Shown one piece after another: positions 7,689 to 15,851 of a stretch of 64,000 bases of DNA. The notes beneath the pieces are model-generated. The model was not told where the DNA came from. It saw nothing but the letters and a program-made list of their open reading frames with translations, and ran no database searches. A program made the position numbers and the translations under genes. Position 1 is the stretch's first letter. Each line of letters starts with the position of its first letter. Origin of the DNA: Gemmatimonadota bacterium (GTDB lineage: Bacteria > Gemmatimonadota > Gemmatimonadetes > Gemmatimonadales > GWC2-71-9); NCBI GenBank assembly GCA_003223395.1, contig QHUZ01000021.1:1-64000 (forward strand), written 5' to 3'.

Positions 7689-9245
7689 ATGAGAGTCGGC
7701 ACAATTATTTTGACGGCGTGCGTGCTTGCCGTTCCGCTCACGGCACAGAACCCCGCGCCAGCGGCGTCGGAGCGTGACACGGCGGCCAAAGCCGCGGCTG
7801 CACCGATCCCGAAGGAAGCGTCGTCGGTCACCGATCACACCATCCGCATCGGCAGCCAGCTCGTCGCCTATCGCGCGACGGCGGCGACGATGTTGCTGAA
7901 GAACGACAAGGACGAGGCGATCGGGTCGCTCTACTACACGGCCTACACGCGCACCGGCGCGGGGGACCCGAGCCAGCGCCCCCTCGCCTTCATCTATAAT
8001 GGCGGGCCCGGCTCCGCCTCGGCGTGGCTCCACATGGGAGCGTTCGGTCCGCGTCGCATCGTGACGACCGACGCTGGGCCCACGCCGCCGCCCCCGTACC
8101 AAGTGGTGGACAATCAGAGCAGCCTGATCGATGTCACCGACATGGTGTTCATCGATCCCATCGGCACAGGATTCTCCAAGCCGGTCGGCAAAGGCACGGG
8201 GAAGGATTTCTGGGGCGTGGACGAGGATGCCAAAGCGCTCGCGCAGTTCATCTCGCAGTACGTGAGCCGCAACGGCCGCTGGGCCTCACCCAAGTACTTG
8301 ATCGGCGAAAGCTACGGCACGACCCGCTCGGCGGTCCTCGGCAGCCGGCTGGAACGCGACGGGATCTCGCTCAACGGCATCGTGCTGATCTCGTCGGTAC
8401 TCGATTTCGAAACGCTGCTGTTCTCACCCGGGCACGATCTGTCGTACGAGCTCTACCTGCCGAGCTATGCTGCGACCGCGGCCTATCACAAGGTGATTCC
8501 GGCGCCCGCCAATATGAGCGCGTTCTTGACTGAAGTCCGCCGCTACGCGATGGGCGACTACGCCACCGCGCTCGCCGCTGGCGCGACGCTGCCGGCGGAC
8601 CGCAAGGCCGCCGTGGCCAAGCAGGTCGCGGCGTACACCGGGCTCTCCGAGGACTATGTCATGCGAGCCAGCTTGCGCGTGAACCTGCGGCAATTCATGG
8701 CCGAGCTGCAGCGCAGCCGCGGGCTCGTGACGGGGCGGCTCGATTCACGCTTCTCGGGCCCACTGCCCGATCTCTTGACCGAGAACGCGCCGGGCGATCC
8801 GCAGTCGAATGCCGTGACGGGCGCATTCACGGCGGCTGCCAACGCGTACCTCCGTGGCGAACTGAAGTTCGACACCCAGGACCGCTACCTGATGGGGGGC
8901 GGCAACCAGGGGCAGTGGAACTGGGCGCGTGACGGCCAGCGTGGCTGGGCCGCGACGACGTATGTCGGCTCCGACTTGACGCAGGCGCTTGTGACGAACC
9001 CGCACCTGCGGATCGAGGTCGAGAACGGCTATTACGACCTGGCGACGCCGTTCTTCGCGACCGAGTACACCGTCAACCATCTCGAGGGGCTGTCGCCCGA
9101 TTTGCGCGATAACATCTCGCTCAAGTACTACGACGCCGGGCACATGATGTATTTGTACGAACCGGCGCTCGCGGAGCTGAAGCGGAATGTGGCGCGCTTC
9201 ATCACGAATCCTGCGCCCGCGACGGCGAGGGCCGGCTCGAATTGA
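7689..9245 (+). CDS. Exported S10-family serine carboxypeptidase
   Basis: 518 residues with a signal peptide (MRVGTIILTACVLAVPLTAQ) and a GGGGAGAGG Shine-Dalgarno region. The S10 fold is clear: the oxyanion motif YNGGPGSASAWLHMGAFGP, the nucleophile serine 208 in IGESYGT, aspartate 450 in NGYYDLATPF and histidine 485 in DAGHMMY. S10 enzymes cleave C-terminal residues from peptides, usually at acidic pH, here presumably in the periplasm or outside the cell. The length matches bacterial S10 members. It probably shares a transcript with the YVTN gene. The stop is 2 bp from that of the convergent YceI-like gene. Confidence 0.92.
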   Translation: MRVGTIILTACVLAVPLTAQNPAPAASERDTAAKAAAAPIPKEASSVTDHTIRIGSQLVAYRATAATMLLKNDKDEAIGSLYYTAYTRTGAGDPSQRPLAFIYNGGPGSASAWLHMGAFGPRRIVTTDAGPTPPPPYQVVDNQSSLIDVTDMVFIDPIGTGFSKPVGKGTGKDFWGVDEDAKALAQFISQYVSRNGRWASPKYLIGESYGTTRSAVLGSRLERDGISLNGIVLISSVLDFETLLFSPGHDLSYELYLPSYAATAAYHKVIPAPANMSAFLTEVRRYAMGDYATALAAGATLPADRKAAVAKQVAAYTGLSEDYVMRASLRVNLRQFMAELQRSRGLVTGRLDSRFSGPLPDLLTENAPGDPQSNAVTGAFTAAANAYLRGELKFDTQDRYLMGGGNQGQWNWARDGQRGWAATTYVGSDLTQALVTNPHLRIEVENGYYDLATPFFATEYTVNHLEGLSPDLRDNISLKYYDAGHMMYLYEPALAELKRNVARFITNPAPATARAGSN

Positions 9246-9247
9246 AG

Positions 9248-9862
9248 TTAGCGGCGCCGCAGGGCGACGGCGTCGATGTCGAACGTGACGGCATCCGCGA
9301 CGCGTACGGTGCCGCCCGGTCCGCCGCGGTAGGGACGAATGCCGTAGTCTGATTGCCGCACCGAGAATGTCGTGGTGGCTCGCAGCGTATCCGGCTCGAT
9401 CCGAACGCGCACCGTCAGTGGCACGGTGCGCGTTTGGCCTTTCATGGTGAGCGCCGCTTGAATGCGGAGCGTGTCTCCGGCCAGTTCGACGGCTTGCGAC
9501 GTGAGCGTGATCTCCGGGTACTGCGGCACGTCGAGCACATCAGCGCGCATCGCTGCCGTCACTTTACGAATTTCTGCGGTATCGGGGGGCGTCAGTACCT
9601 CGAGCCCTACCGTCGCGATGGAGACCGCCAGGTGGGACGCTTGCGGTTGGTACGGATAGTACACAACGCGGCCTGAAAACTGGCGCGCTTGTATGAGATG
9701 CTCGTGACCCGCGAATCCGAACAAACCGGCTTTCCCGGTACGCACCACGAAGCGACTCGAGGGCGCGAGCTCGTAGACCACGGAATCACGCGCGATGACC
9801 TGCGCCGCGCCGAGCCTCGGAAGGACGCTCAGCGCAACAAGTGTTAGCAATCGGCCGTTCAT
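9248..9862 (-). CDS. YceI-family periplasmic protein
   Basis: 204 residues with a signal peptide (MNGRLLTLVALSVLPRLGAA). The lipocalin-like YceI fold is suggested by the repeated strands and typical phrases: SRFVVRTGKAGLFGFAGHEH near the N-terminus, YPEITLTSQAVE, and LTMKGQTRTVPLTVRV before the last strands. YceI proteins bind isoprenoid or amphiphilic ligands in the periplasm, and the ligand here is unknown. The ATG overlaps the dinB stop by 4 bp, so it is translationally coupled to a DNA polymerase gene, which is an odd pairing. Confidence 0.88.
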   Translation of the reverse strand: MNGRLLTLVALSVLPRLGAAQVIARDSVVYELAPSSRFVVRTGKAGLFGFAGHEHLIQARQFSGRVVYYPYQPQASHLAVSIATVGLEVLTPPDTAEIRKVTAAMRADVLDVPQYPEITLTSQAVELAGDTLRIQAALTMKGQTRTVPLTVRVRIEPDTLRATTTFSVRQSDYGIRPYRGGPGGTVRVADAVTFDIDAVALRRR

Positions 9863-11052
9863 TTTTCCTCGACGATGCCGCCTGGCAGAATACTCTTTGC
9901 ACCGAACTTGCCGCGCACGCGATCGATGGCGCGTGCCAAGCCGCGGTCGCGTTCGGTCTCCTCAGAAAGGATAACCAGCTGATCGGTCACGGGGGCTTTC
10001 GCGAGGCCCGACAGCCGCACGCCGACGAGCCGCGCCGGCACCCGCCGCGCGTTGCGCAAGCTTGCGAGCAACTCGTGCGCGACACGCAGAATCACACGAT
10101 CTGACACGACCGGCTCAGGCAGGGTGCGTTGCGCGGAGCGGGTCTTGAAGTCCCAATCCCGCAGCCGCACCGCCACGGTTCGCGCGGTGAGCCCGTCGCC
10201 GCGCATGTCCGCGGCGGCGCGCGTGACGAGGCGCAGCAGCTCGCGCTCGATGTCGGTGTCTTCGTGCAGGTCCTTCCCGAACGTCTCGTCGCGGCTGATC
10301 CCGCGGTTCATCGTGCGGTGGAACACGTCGCCTTCGTCCTGACCTTGCACGCGGTTCCACAGCCACTGCGCTTCGCGCTTGCTCATCCAACGCTCCAGCG
10401 CCGCCAAGTCGTGGCGGAGCACGTCTGCGACGGTGATCAAGCCGTAACGCGCCAGCCGCGCCTGAAACTTGGGGCCGACCAGCGGGATGTCCGCCAGCGT
10501 GCACGATCGCAGGAACGTCTCCTCGGCGCCCGGCTCGATGATCACGACCCCGGTGCCGCCCGCGCTCGGCTTGGCGCGATCGACCGCCATCTTCGCGATG
10601 AGCTTGTTCGTGCCGCCGCCGATCGAGAGTGTGAGTCCCGTCGTCTCACGGAGCGCGGACCGGATCCGCTGCGCTGTCGCGTCGAGCGCCTCATGGTGAT
10701 AGACGCCTTCGGTGCCTGTCAGGTCGAGATACCATTCATCGATACTCGCGCCCTCGACGACGGGCGAGAACTGATGCAGCAGTTTGCGGATCTCGGCGCT
10801 CTTCTGGATGCAGGCCTTGAAGGGAACCGGCACGCACACGGCATCGGGGCAGAGGCGCAGGGCGCGTGCGATCGGCATCGCCGAGCGGACGCCGAACTTT
10901 CGGGTCTCGTAGGACGCGGAGCAGACGACGCCGCGGCTTTCGCGCGAGCCGCCGACGATGAGGAGGGGCGCTTTCCCGGCGCCGTCGGGATCGACCGCGC
11001 GCGCGACAGCGACGTAAAACGCGTCTGCATCGGCCAGGAGAATGCGACGCAT
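9859..11052 (-). CDS. dinB: DNA polymerase IV (Y-family translesion polymerase)
   Basis: 397 residues. The ATG at 11052 gives MRRILLADADAFYVAVARAV, whose first acidic motif (D8, D10) starts at the usual distance from the N-terminus. The second catalytic motif is SIDEWYLD (D105, E106), with tryptophan where most DinB proteins have alanine or another small residue. Fingers, a thumb with helix-hairpin-helix (LADIPLVGPKFQARLARYGL) and the little finger (about 240-370) are present. The enzyme copies damaged DNA with low fidelity. The C-terminus ends GGIVEEK, without an obvious beta-clamp-binding motif. No LexA box was recognised in the 120-bp upstream gap. Confidence 0.9.
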   Translation of the reverse strand: MRRILLADADAFYVAVARAVDPDGAGKAPLLIVGGSRESRGVVCSASYETRKFGVRSAMPIARALRLCPDAVCVPVPFKACIQKSAEIRKLLHQFSPVVEGASIDEWYLDLTGTEGVYHHEALDATAQRIRSALRETTGLTLSIGGGTNKLIAKMAVDRAKPSAGGTGVVIIEPGAEETFLRSCTLADIPLVGPKFQARLARYGLITVADVLRHDLAALERWMSKREAQWLWNRVQGQDEGDVFHRTMNRGISRDETFGKDLHEDTDIERELLRLVTRAAADMRGDGLTARTVAVRLRDWDFKTRSAQRTLPEPVVSDRVILRVAHELLASLRNARRVPARLVGVRLSGLAKAPVTDQLVILSEETERDRGLARAIDRVRGKFGAKSILPGGIVEEK

Positions 11053-11172
11053 GCCCGAACATATCCCGAATAATCTAGGGATCAACCCTGTGTCGTTTGG
11101 CTCGGTTTTGGTTGCTCGGGGAAACCCGGCTCGGCATTGTGTGCGTCTCGCCATGGCCCGCTCGGAGGCTTG

Positions 11173-14100
11173 ATGCGCAGGATCGTGCTTGCCGCGCTCG
11201 TGATTGCCGCATGCACCAATGATGCGACGCAGCCCACGACGGTCGGGCTCTCATTCTCGGTGGTATCTGGAGACGGCCAGTCTGGCGTCGTCGGTCAGCC
11301 GCTTCCGAACCCATTGGTAATCAAGGCGACCGATTCTCGCGGTCGCCCGCAGAAGAACCTCCAAGTGAGCTTCATCATCACTTCCGGCGGCGGCTCCGCG
11401 AATCCTGTGTCTGCGCGCACCGATCAGAATGGTTTCGCGCAGACGGCGTGGACCCTTGGTACCTCGGTTGCCCAGGCGCAAGGTCTCGAGGCGCGCGCGG
11501 GCAGTGCGTTGCTCGGTGCGTTCTCCGCGACGCCACTGGTTGGTCCACCGGCGCAGCTTGCGATTCAGGCGGGTGATGGTCAGTCCGCTGCACACAACAC
11601 GCCAGTCTCTGTTGTGCCGTCGGTGGCGGTGCGGGACCAGTACGGCAACGCCGTCCCCGGTGCTTCTGTGTCATTCACGGTTACGGCGGGGGGCGGGAGC
11701 GTGACGGGCTCGCCCGCGACGTCCGCCGCCGACGGCGTTGCGACGCTCGGCAGCTGGATGCTCGGTTCCACGGTAGGGACGAACACCCTTCGGGCCAGCG
11801 TCGCGGGCGCGAGCCCGGCGACGTTCACCGCCACGGCAACCCCGGGTGCGGCGGTGAGATTGACGCTGGCAGCGGGCGACAATCAGACGGCTGAGGCCAA
11901 CACGCAGGTTCCGATTCCGCCCGCCGTGCGCGTCGCGGATGCCGCGGGGAATGCGGTAGCGGGCATCCGTGTGACATTCGTTCCGATTCTGGGCGGCAAT
12001 TTCGTCCATCCGGATACCGCCTCGTCCGGACCGGATGGTGTCGCGGCACCGAGCTTCTGGATGTTGGGAACGAGGACCGGCTCGAACACTATGCGGGCGA
12101 CCGCGTCCGGCATTGCTGACACCGTCATATTCCACGCGACCGCTACGTCAGGGCCCGTCGACGCCGACCACAGCGGCATCGGCGCACAACCGGACAAGAT
12201 CACTACGAGCAACACGAGTCGCATTTACGTGATTGCGCGATCTCGCATCCTCAATCCGGTCCCGGGGGCCACGGTCGTCTTCGAAGCGACCGGTGCAGGG
12301 AACACCATCGTGCAGCCGTCCAGTCCAACGGATTCCGCTGGATACGCGGAGGGTCAATTCAGCTCGACGGTGCTGGGACAAAAGATCGTGAGCGCCACGA
12401 TCAATGGAATCCGGATCACGCCGACGTGGACCGTGACCGTACAGGGTGGGCCTCCGGCGGACCTGAGTCTGTACGCCGGCAACAATCAGACGGCGCAGGT
12501 CAATACGAATGTGCCGATTGCTCCAGCGGTGCTGATTCGCGACGCCAACGGCAATCCTGTCCCGGATGTCATTGCGACGTTCGTGATCATCCAGGGCGGC
12601 GGATCCGTCGGGGGCTCGCAAGTGGCGCAGGTAGCGTCGGGTCAGAACGGCGTCGCCGCAGTTTCGTTCTGGCGCTTTGGGACGACAACCGGCGCGAACA
12701 AGCTGCGGGCTACAGTGCAGGGCATTGCGGACTCCGTCGTCTTCTTGGGGACAGCCACCGCCGGGCCGCCCGCGTCGGTGACGATCCGCGCGGGCAACAA
12801 TCAGGTCGGATACACCAATACCGCGCTCCCGACGAGCCCTTCGGTGACCGTGAAGGACGCGTTCAACAACCTGGTCCCCGGTGCCGCGGTCACGTTCGCC
12901 ATCACTGAAGGCAACGGAACGATTGCCGGAACCAATCCCGTGCCGACGGACGCCGCCGGTGTCGCGACCGTGGGCGCGTGGGTCTTGGGTCCTGCGATCG
13001 GCACGAATCGTATGACCGCCACCGCGGGCGGCGCGAGCCCCGTGACACTCACGGCGACCGCCCAGTCGGGCCCGCCGACGTCCGTTGAGATCCATGGCGG
13101 CAACACTCAAACGGCAAAGCCCAACGAGTACCTGCCGATTGAGCCCTCCGTCCTGGTGCGCGATGCAAGCGGCAACCCGGTCGACGGCGTCCGCGTCAGG
13201 TGGGCCGTGACATCAGGCGAGGGTTCGCCGGGAAACTCGTACCCAACAACGGTCGCAGGTGGCATCGCCGCGGCGATCTGGCGGCTCGGGCCGGTGCTCG
13301 GTACCCAGACACTGGTCGCGACCGTGGAAGGCGAGGGCATCAGCGGAAACCCGGTCACCTTCACGGCAACGGCCGTTGGCGATTTCTGGAGGCGCCTCGC
13401 GTCCGCGCCGACGCATCGCATGGACGCTGCGGGTGAGGCCATCGACGGCAAGCTGTACGTCGTCGGAGGAATCCCGTTCGCCGATCCGCTGCAAGGCGCG
13501 GGAGACATGACCGGGCTCGTCGAAGTGTACGAACCCGCGACCAACAGTTGGACGACGAGGTCGCCGATGCCCACGCCACGCGCGTCGCTGGGCGTCGGCG
13601 TCATCAACGGTATTCTCTATGCGGTGGGTGGATGGCACGGAGGACCCCTCGCGGCGGTCGAGGCATACGATCCGGCGACGGATACGTGGACCCAGAAGGC
13701 CCCCCTGCCCACGGCGCTGTACGATCTCTCGGTGACGGTGATCAACGGCGTCCTCTATGCGGTGGGTGGAGCCAAGCTCGTCGAGTGCTCGCCGAGTGAC
13801 CCCTATTATCCCTATTGCAACAATTACGAGACCGTGGCCACCGTCCAGGCGTACGACCCCGTGACCGATACCTGGACTCAAAAGGCCGACATGCTCACGC
13901 CGCGGCAGTTCCACGCCTCGGCTGCGGTGAACGGCATCTTGTACGCTTTCGGGGGCCAGTGGCACGGCGTGAATGACTATCTCGCAGCGGTGGAGTCGTA
14001 CGATCCCGCGACGAACACGTGGACCGCACGGGCTCCAATGCCCACGGCACGGTTCGGACACGGGGCGGGGGTCATCGGCGGAATCATCTACGTAGCCGGA

Positions 14101-14283
14101 GGCTCCGCGGTCAACGAGGCCTACGATCCCGCGACGGACTCGTGGACGACGAAGGCGCCGATGCTTGAGCGGCGTCAGGAGTTCGCCTCGGCCGTGATCA
14201 ACGGCGTGTTCTACGTCGCGGGTGGGACCAGCAGTTCAGCGAGCAACTGGAGTCTCAAGCTGCTCGACGCTTATCACCCCTAA
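11173..14283 (+). CDS. Surface lipoprotein with seven Ig-like repeats and a kelch propeller
   Basis: 1036 residues. The ATG at 11173 follows GGAGG and opens a lipoprotein signal with the lipobox ending at cysteine 14 (VIAAC). Seven repeats of about 100 residues span roughly 20-735. Each has the Big_1/invasin-like pattern: A-G-D/N-x-Q-x-A...P-x-V-x-V-x-D-x-x-G-N-x-V-x-G-x-x-V-x-F, then G-x-A-x-x-x-W-x-L-G-x-x-x-G. Repeat 4 is the most diverged. Residues 736-1036 form six kelch repeats (VINGILYAVGG, YDPATDTWTQKAPLP and similar). The Ig-like stalk probably presents the propeller away from the outer membrane for adhesion or sugar binding. The substrate is unknown. It is divergent from dinB. Confidence 0.85.
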   Translation: MRRIVLAALVIAACTNDATQPTTVGLSFSVVSGDGQSGVVGQPLPNPLVIKATDSRGRPQKNLQVSFIITSGGGSANPVSARTDQNGFAQTAWTLGTSVAQAQGLEARAGSALLGAFSATPLVGPPAQLAIQAGDGQSAAHNTPVSVVPSVAVRDQYGNAVPGASVSFTVTAGGGSVTGSPATSAADGVATLGSWMLGSTVGTNTLRASVAGASPATFTATATPGAAVRLTLAAGDNQTAEANTQVPIPPAVRVADAAGNAVAGIRVTFVPILGGNFVHPDTASSGPDGVAAPSFWMLGTRTGSNTMRATASGIADTVIFHATATSGPVDADHSGIGAQPDKITTSNTSRIYVIARSRILNPVPGATVVFEATGAGNTIVQPSSPTDSAGYAEGQFSSTVLGQKIVSATINGIRITPTWTVTVQGGPPADLSLYAGNNQTAQVNTNVPIAPAVLIRDANGNPVPDVIATFVIIQGGGSVGGSQVAQVASGQNGVAAVSFWRFGTTTGANKLRATVQGIADSVVFLGTATAGPPASVTIRAGNNQVGYTNTALPTSPSVTVKDAFNNLVPGAAVTFAITEGNGTIAGTNPVPTDAAGVATVGAWVLGPAIGTNRMTATAGGASPVTLTATAQSGPPTSVEIHGGNTQTAKPNEYLPIEPSVLVRDASGNPVDGVRVRWAVTSGEGSPGNSYPTTVAGGIAAAIWRLGPVLGTQTLVATVEGEGISGNPVTFTATAVGDFWRRLASAPTHRMDAAGEAIDGKLYVVGGIPFADPLQGAGDMTGLVEVYEPATNSWTTRSPMPTPRASLGVGVINGILYAVGGWHGGPLAAVEAYDPATDTWTQKAPLPTALYDLSVTVINGVLYAVGGAKLVECSPSDPYYPYCNNYETVATVQAYDPVTDTWTQKADMLTPRQFHASAAVNGILYAFGGQWHGVNDYLAAVESYDPATNTWTARAPMPTARFGHGAGVIGGIIYVAGGSAVNEAYDPATDSWTTKAPMLERRQEFASAVINGVFYVAGGTSSSASNWSLKLLDAYHP

Positions 14284-14300
14284 GCGCACATCGTAAAATC

Positions 14301-14335
14301 AGCCCCGCAGCGGTCTCCGTTGCGGGGCTTTTCCT
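14301..14335 (+). terminator. Rho-independent terminator
   Basis: The nine-base stem AGCCCCGCA pairs with TGCGGGGCT at 14321-14329. An inner CGG/CCG pair extends it, and a T-rich tract (TTTTCCTT) follows. It lies 17 bp after the Ig/kelch gene and 21 bp before the phosphofructokinase start. It is the clearest intrinsic terminator in the window. Confidence 0.85.
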
Positions 14336-14356
14336 TCCCTCTATCTTCTTGCCACT

Positions 14357-15541
14357 ATGAACAAAGGCACCATCGGTATCCTCACCGGCGGCGGCGACGT
14401 CCCCGGCCTCAATCCCGCGATCCGCGCCATCACGATTCGCGCCCTGCGCGACGGCTACAAAGTCATCGGCATCCGCCACGGGTGGGGCGGACTGGTGGAC
14501 TACTCGCGCGAAAAAGACGCCGACAACAGCGAGCAGATCCTGCCGCTCACCGAAGCGATCGTGAACCGCGCCGGCCGCACCGGCGGGACGTTCCTGCACA
14601 CTTCGCGCGTGCGGCCGAGTCATCTGCCCAAAGAACGCGTGCCAGCGCATCTCACCGCGTACACTGAAAAGACGAATGACATCACCAAGGATGTGATCAA
14701 GAACCTCGAGCACATTGGCGTCGATGTCCTGATTCCGATCGGCGGCGACGACACACTCAGTTACGCCAAGCGGCTGCACGATGAGGGGCTGAAGGTCGTC
14801 GCGATCCCGAAGACGATGGACAACGACGTCTACGGCACTGACTACTGCATCGGGTTCAGCACGTGCGTGACGCGCACGATCGAACTGACGCACCGGCTGC
14901 GCACGTCGGCCGGCTCGCACGAGCGCTTCCTCGTGATCGAAGTGTTCGGCCGGTACGCCGGCTTTACCGCACTGCTCCCGACGATGGCTGGCGCGGCCGA
15001 CCGCTGTGTGATTCCCGAGTATCCCGTCGAAGTGGAGCACCTCGCCGAGCTGCTTGTGCAGGACCGCAATAAGAACCCGAGCCGCTATTCGGTCGTCCTG
15101 ATTTCGGAGGGCGCTCGACTCACCTCGCACGAAGGGATGAGCTTCGAGGGTGAGGAGACCGACATGTTCGGGCACCGCAAGCTCGGCGGCATCGGCGACC
15201 AGATCGGTACGGCGCTCAAGGAATCGTCGGCGAAGCTCAACAAGGGCCGGAAGATCGACGTCGTGAACCAGCGGCTCGGCTATCTCGTTCGTTCGGGCGA
15301 CCCCGACGCGCTCGACTCGATCGTGCCGATGGCATTCGGCAACCTGGCGCTCGACTTGATCGTGAAGAAGCAATACGGCCGGCTCGTAAGCATTCACAAG
15401 GGGTTCTACGACACCGTGCCGCTATCGAGCGTCACGTCGGACAAGAAGGTCGTGGACGTGTCGAAGTACTACAACACGCAGCGCCTGCGGCCGATTTACC
15501 AATTCGACGGGGCGCCGCTGTTTATCATGACGAGCGACTGA
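14357..15541 (+). CDS. pfp: 6-phosphofructokinase, predicted PPi-dependent
   Basis: 394 residues in the PfkA superfamily. The phosphoryl-donor loop is GGGDVPGLN (11-19). The donor-selecting motif is GGDD (129-132), where ATP enzymes have GGDG. The catalytic motif is PKTMDND (151-157), with lysine 152 where ATP enzymes have glycine and catalytic aspartate 155. Aspartate plus lysine at these two sites is the established signature of pyrophosphate-using enzymes, so reversible PPi-linked fructose-6-phosphate/fructose-1,6-bisphosphate conversion is inferred. Further sugar-phosphate motifs are MAGAADRCVIPE and ISEGARL. The gene stands alone after a terminator. The symbol pfp rests on these residues, and pfkA would be the neutral name. 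Confidence 0.88.
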   Translation: MNKGTIGILTGGGDVPGLNPAIRAITIRALRDGYKVIGIRHGWGGLVDYSREKDADNSEQILPLTEAIVNRAGRTGGTFLHTSRVRPSHLPKERVPAHLTAYTEKTNDITKDVIKNLEHIGVDVLIPIGGDDTLSYAKRLHDEGLKVVAIPKTMDNDVYGTDYCIGFSTCVTRTIELTHRLRTSAGSHERFLVIEVFGRYAGFTALLPTMAGAADRCVIPEYPVEVEHLAELLVQDRNKNPSRYSVVLISEGARLTSHEGMSFEGEETDMFGHRKLGGIGDQIGTALKESSAKLNKGRKIDVVNQRLGYLVRSGDPDALDSIVPMAFGNLALDLIVKKQYGRLVSIHKGFYDTVPLSSVTSDKKVVDVSKYYNTQRLRPIYQFDGAPLFIMTSD

Positions 15542-15851
15542 TTTCCGCAGACTTCAGGGGACGAGTAAGCGGTCTGGAAAATGAGATGCTCCAAGTGGGC
15601 CTGAGGTAACGCGAGTAGAAATGTGTTGCACAACCTCTGCTGCACGCAGTCCACAGGCCGCGCTCCGCGCCACAGTGTGATCGCCGGCACGCATTCTCGG
15701 GGTTAACCCTAGTGGCTCGACAGTAAGGAGATACCGACCACCGTCGTAACGCGCAGGGCATGGGAGGGCTGGCATGTGCCTTGCGCGCTCGTCCTAAGAA
15801 TCTGTTCGCCAATCCTAAAAAAAAATCGCACCGACTCGGAGAGAGCGCACC
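15542..15851 (+). other. 310-bp leader region of the glycan operon
   Basis: This is the only gap over 300 bp in the window. It contains a 10-bp palindrome GGGTTAACCC near 15700, a stem-loop at 15750-15787 and a nine-A run at 15817-15825. No convincing -35/-10 pair, coding region or known riboswitch consensus was seen. A GGAGAG Shine-Dalgarno sits just before the GTG start at 15852. Confidence 0.6.
15750..15787 (+). promoter_or_regulatory. Stem-loop in the operon leader
   Basis: CGCGCA (15750-15755) pairs with TGCGCG (15782-15787). The inner GG/CC and CATG/CATG pairs extend the stem with small internal loops, leaving a 10-base loop, GGAGGGCTGG. No T-run follows, so it is not a simple terminator. 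It lies 64 bp before the first start codon of a seven-gene operon. Confidence 0.4.

Noticed and set aside
11173-13380. Recombination-prone DNA repeats in the Ig-like lipoprotein
   Set aside because: The seven protein repeats are well diverged at base level; there are no long exact direct repeats.
15542-15851. c-di-GMP (GEMM) or other known riboswitch
   Set aside because: No match to the conserved core of the riboswitch classes I know, despite superficial GGCA/GGGTTAACC phrases.
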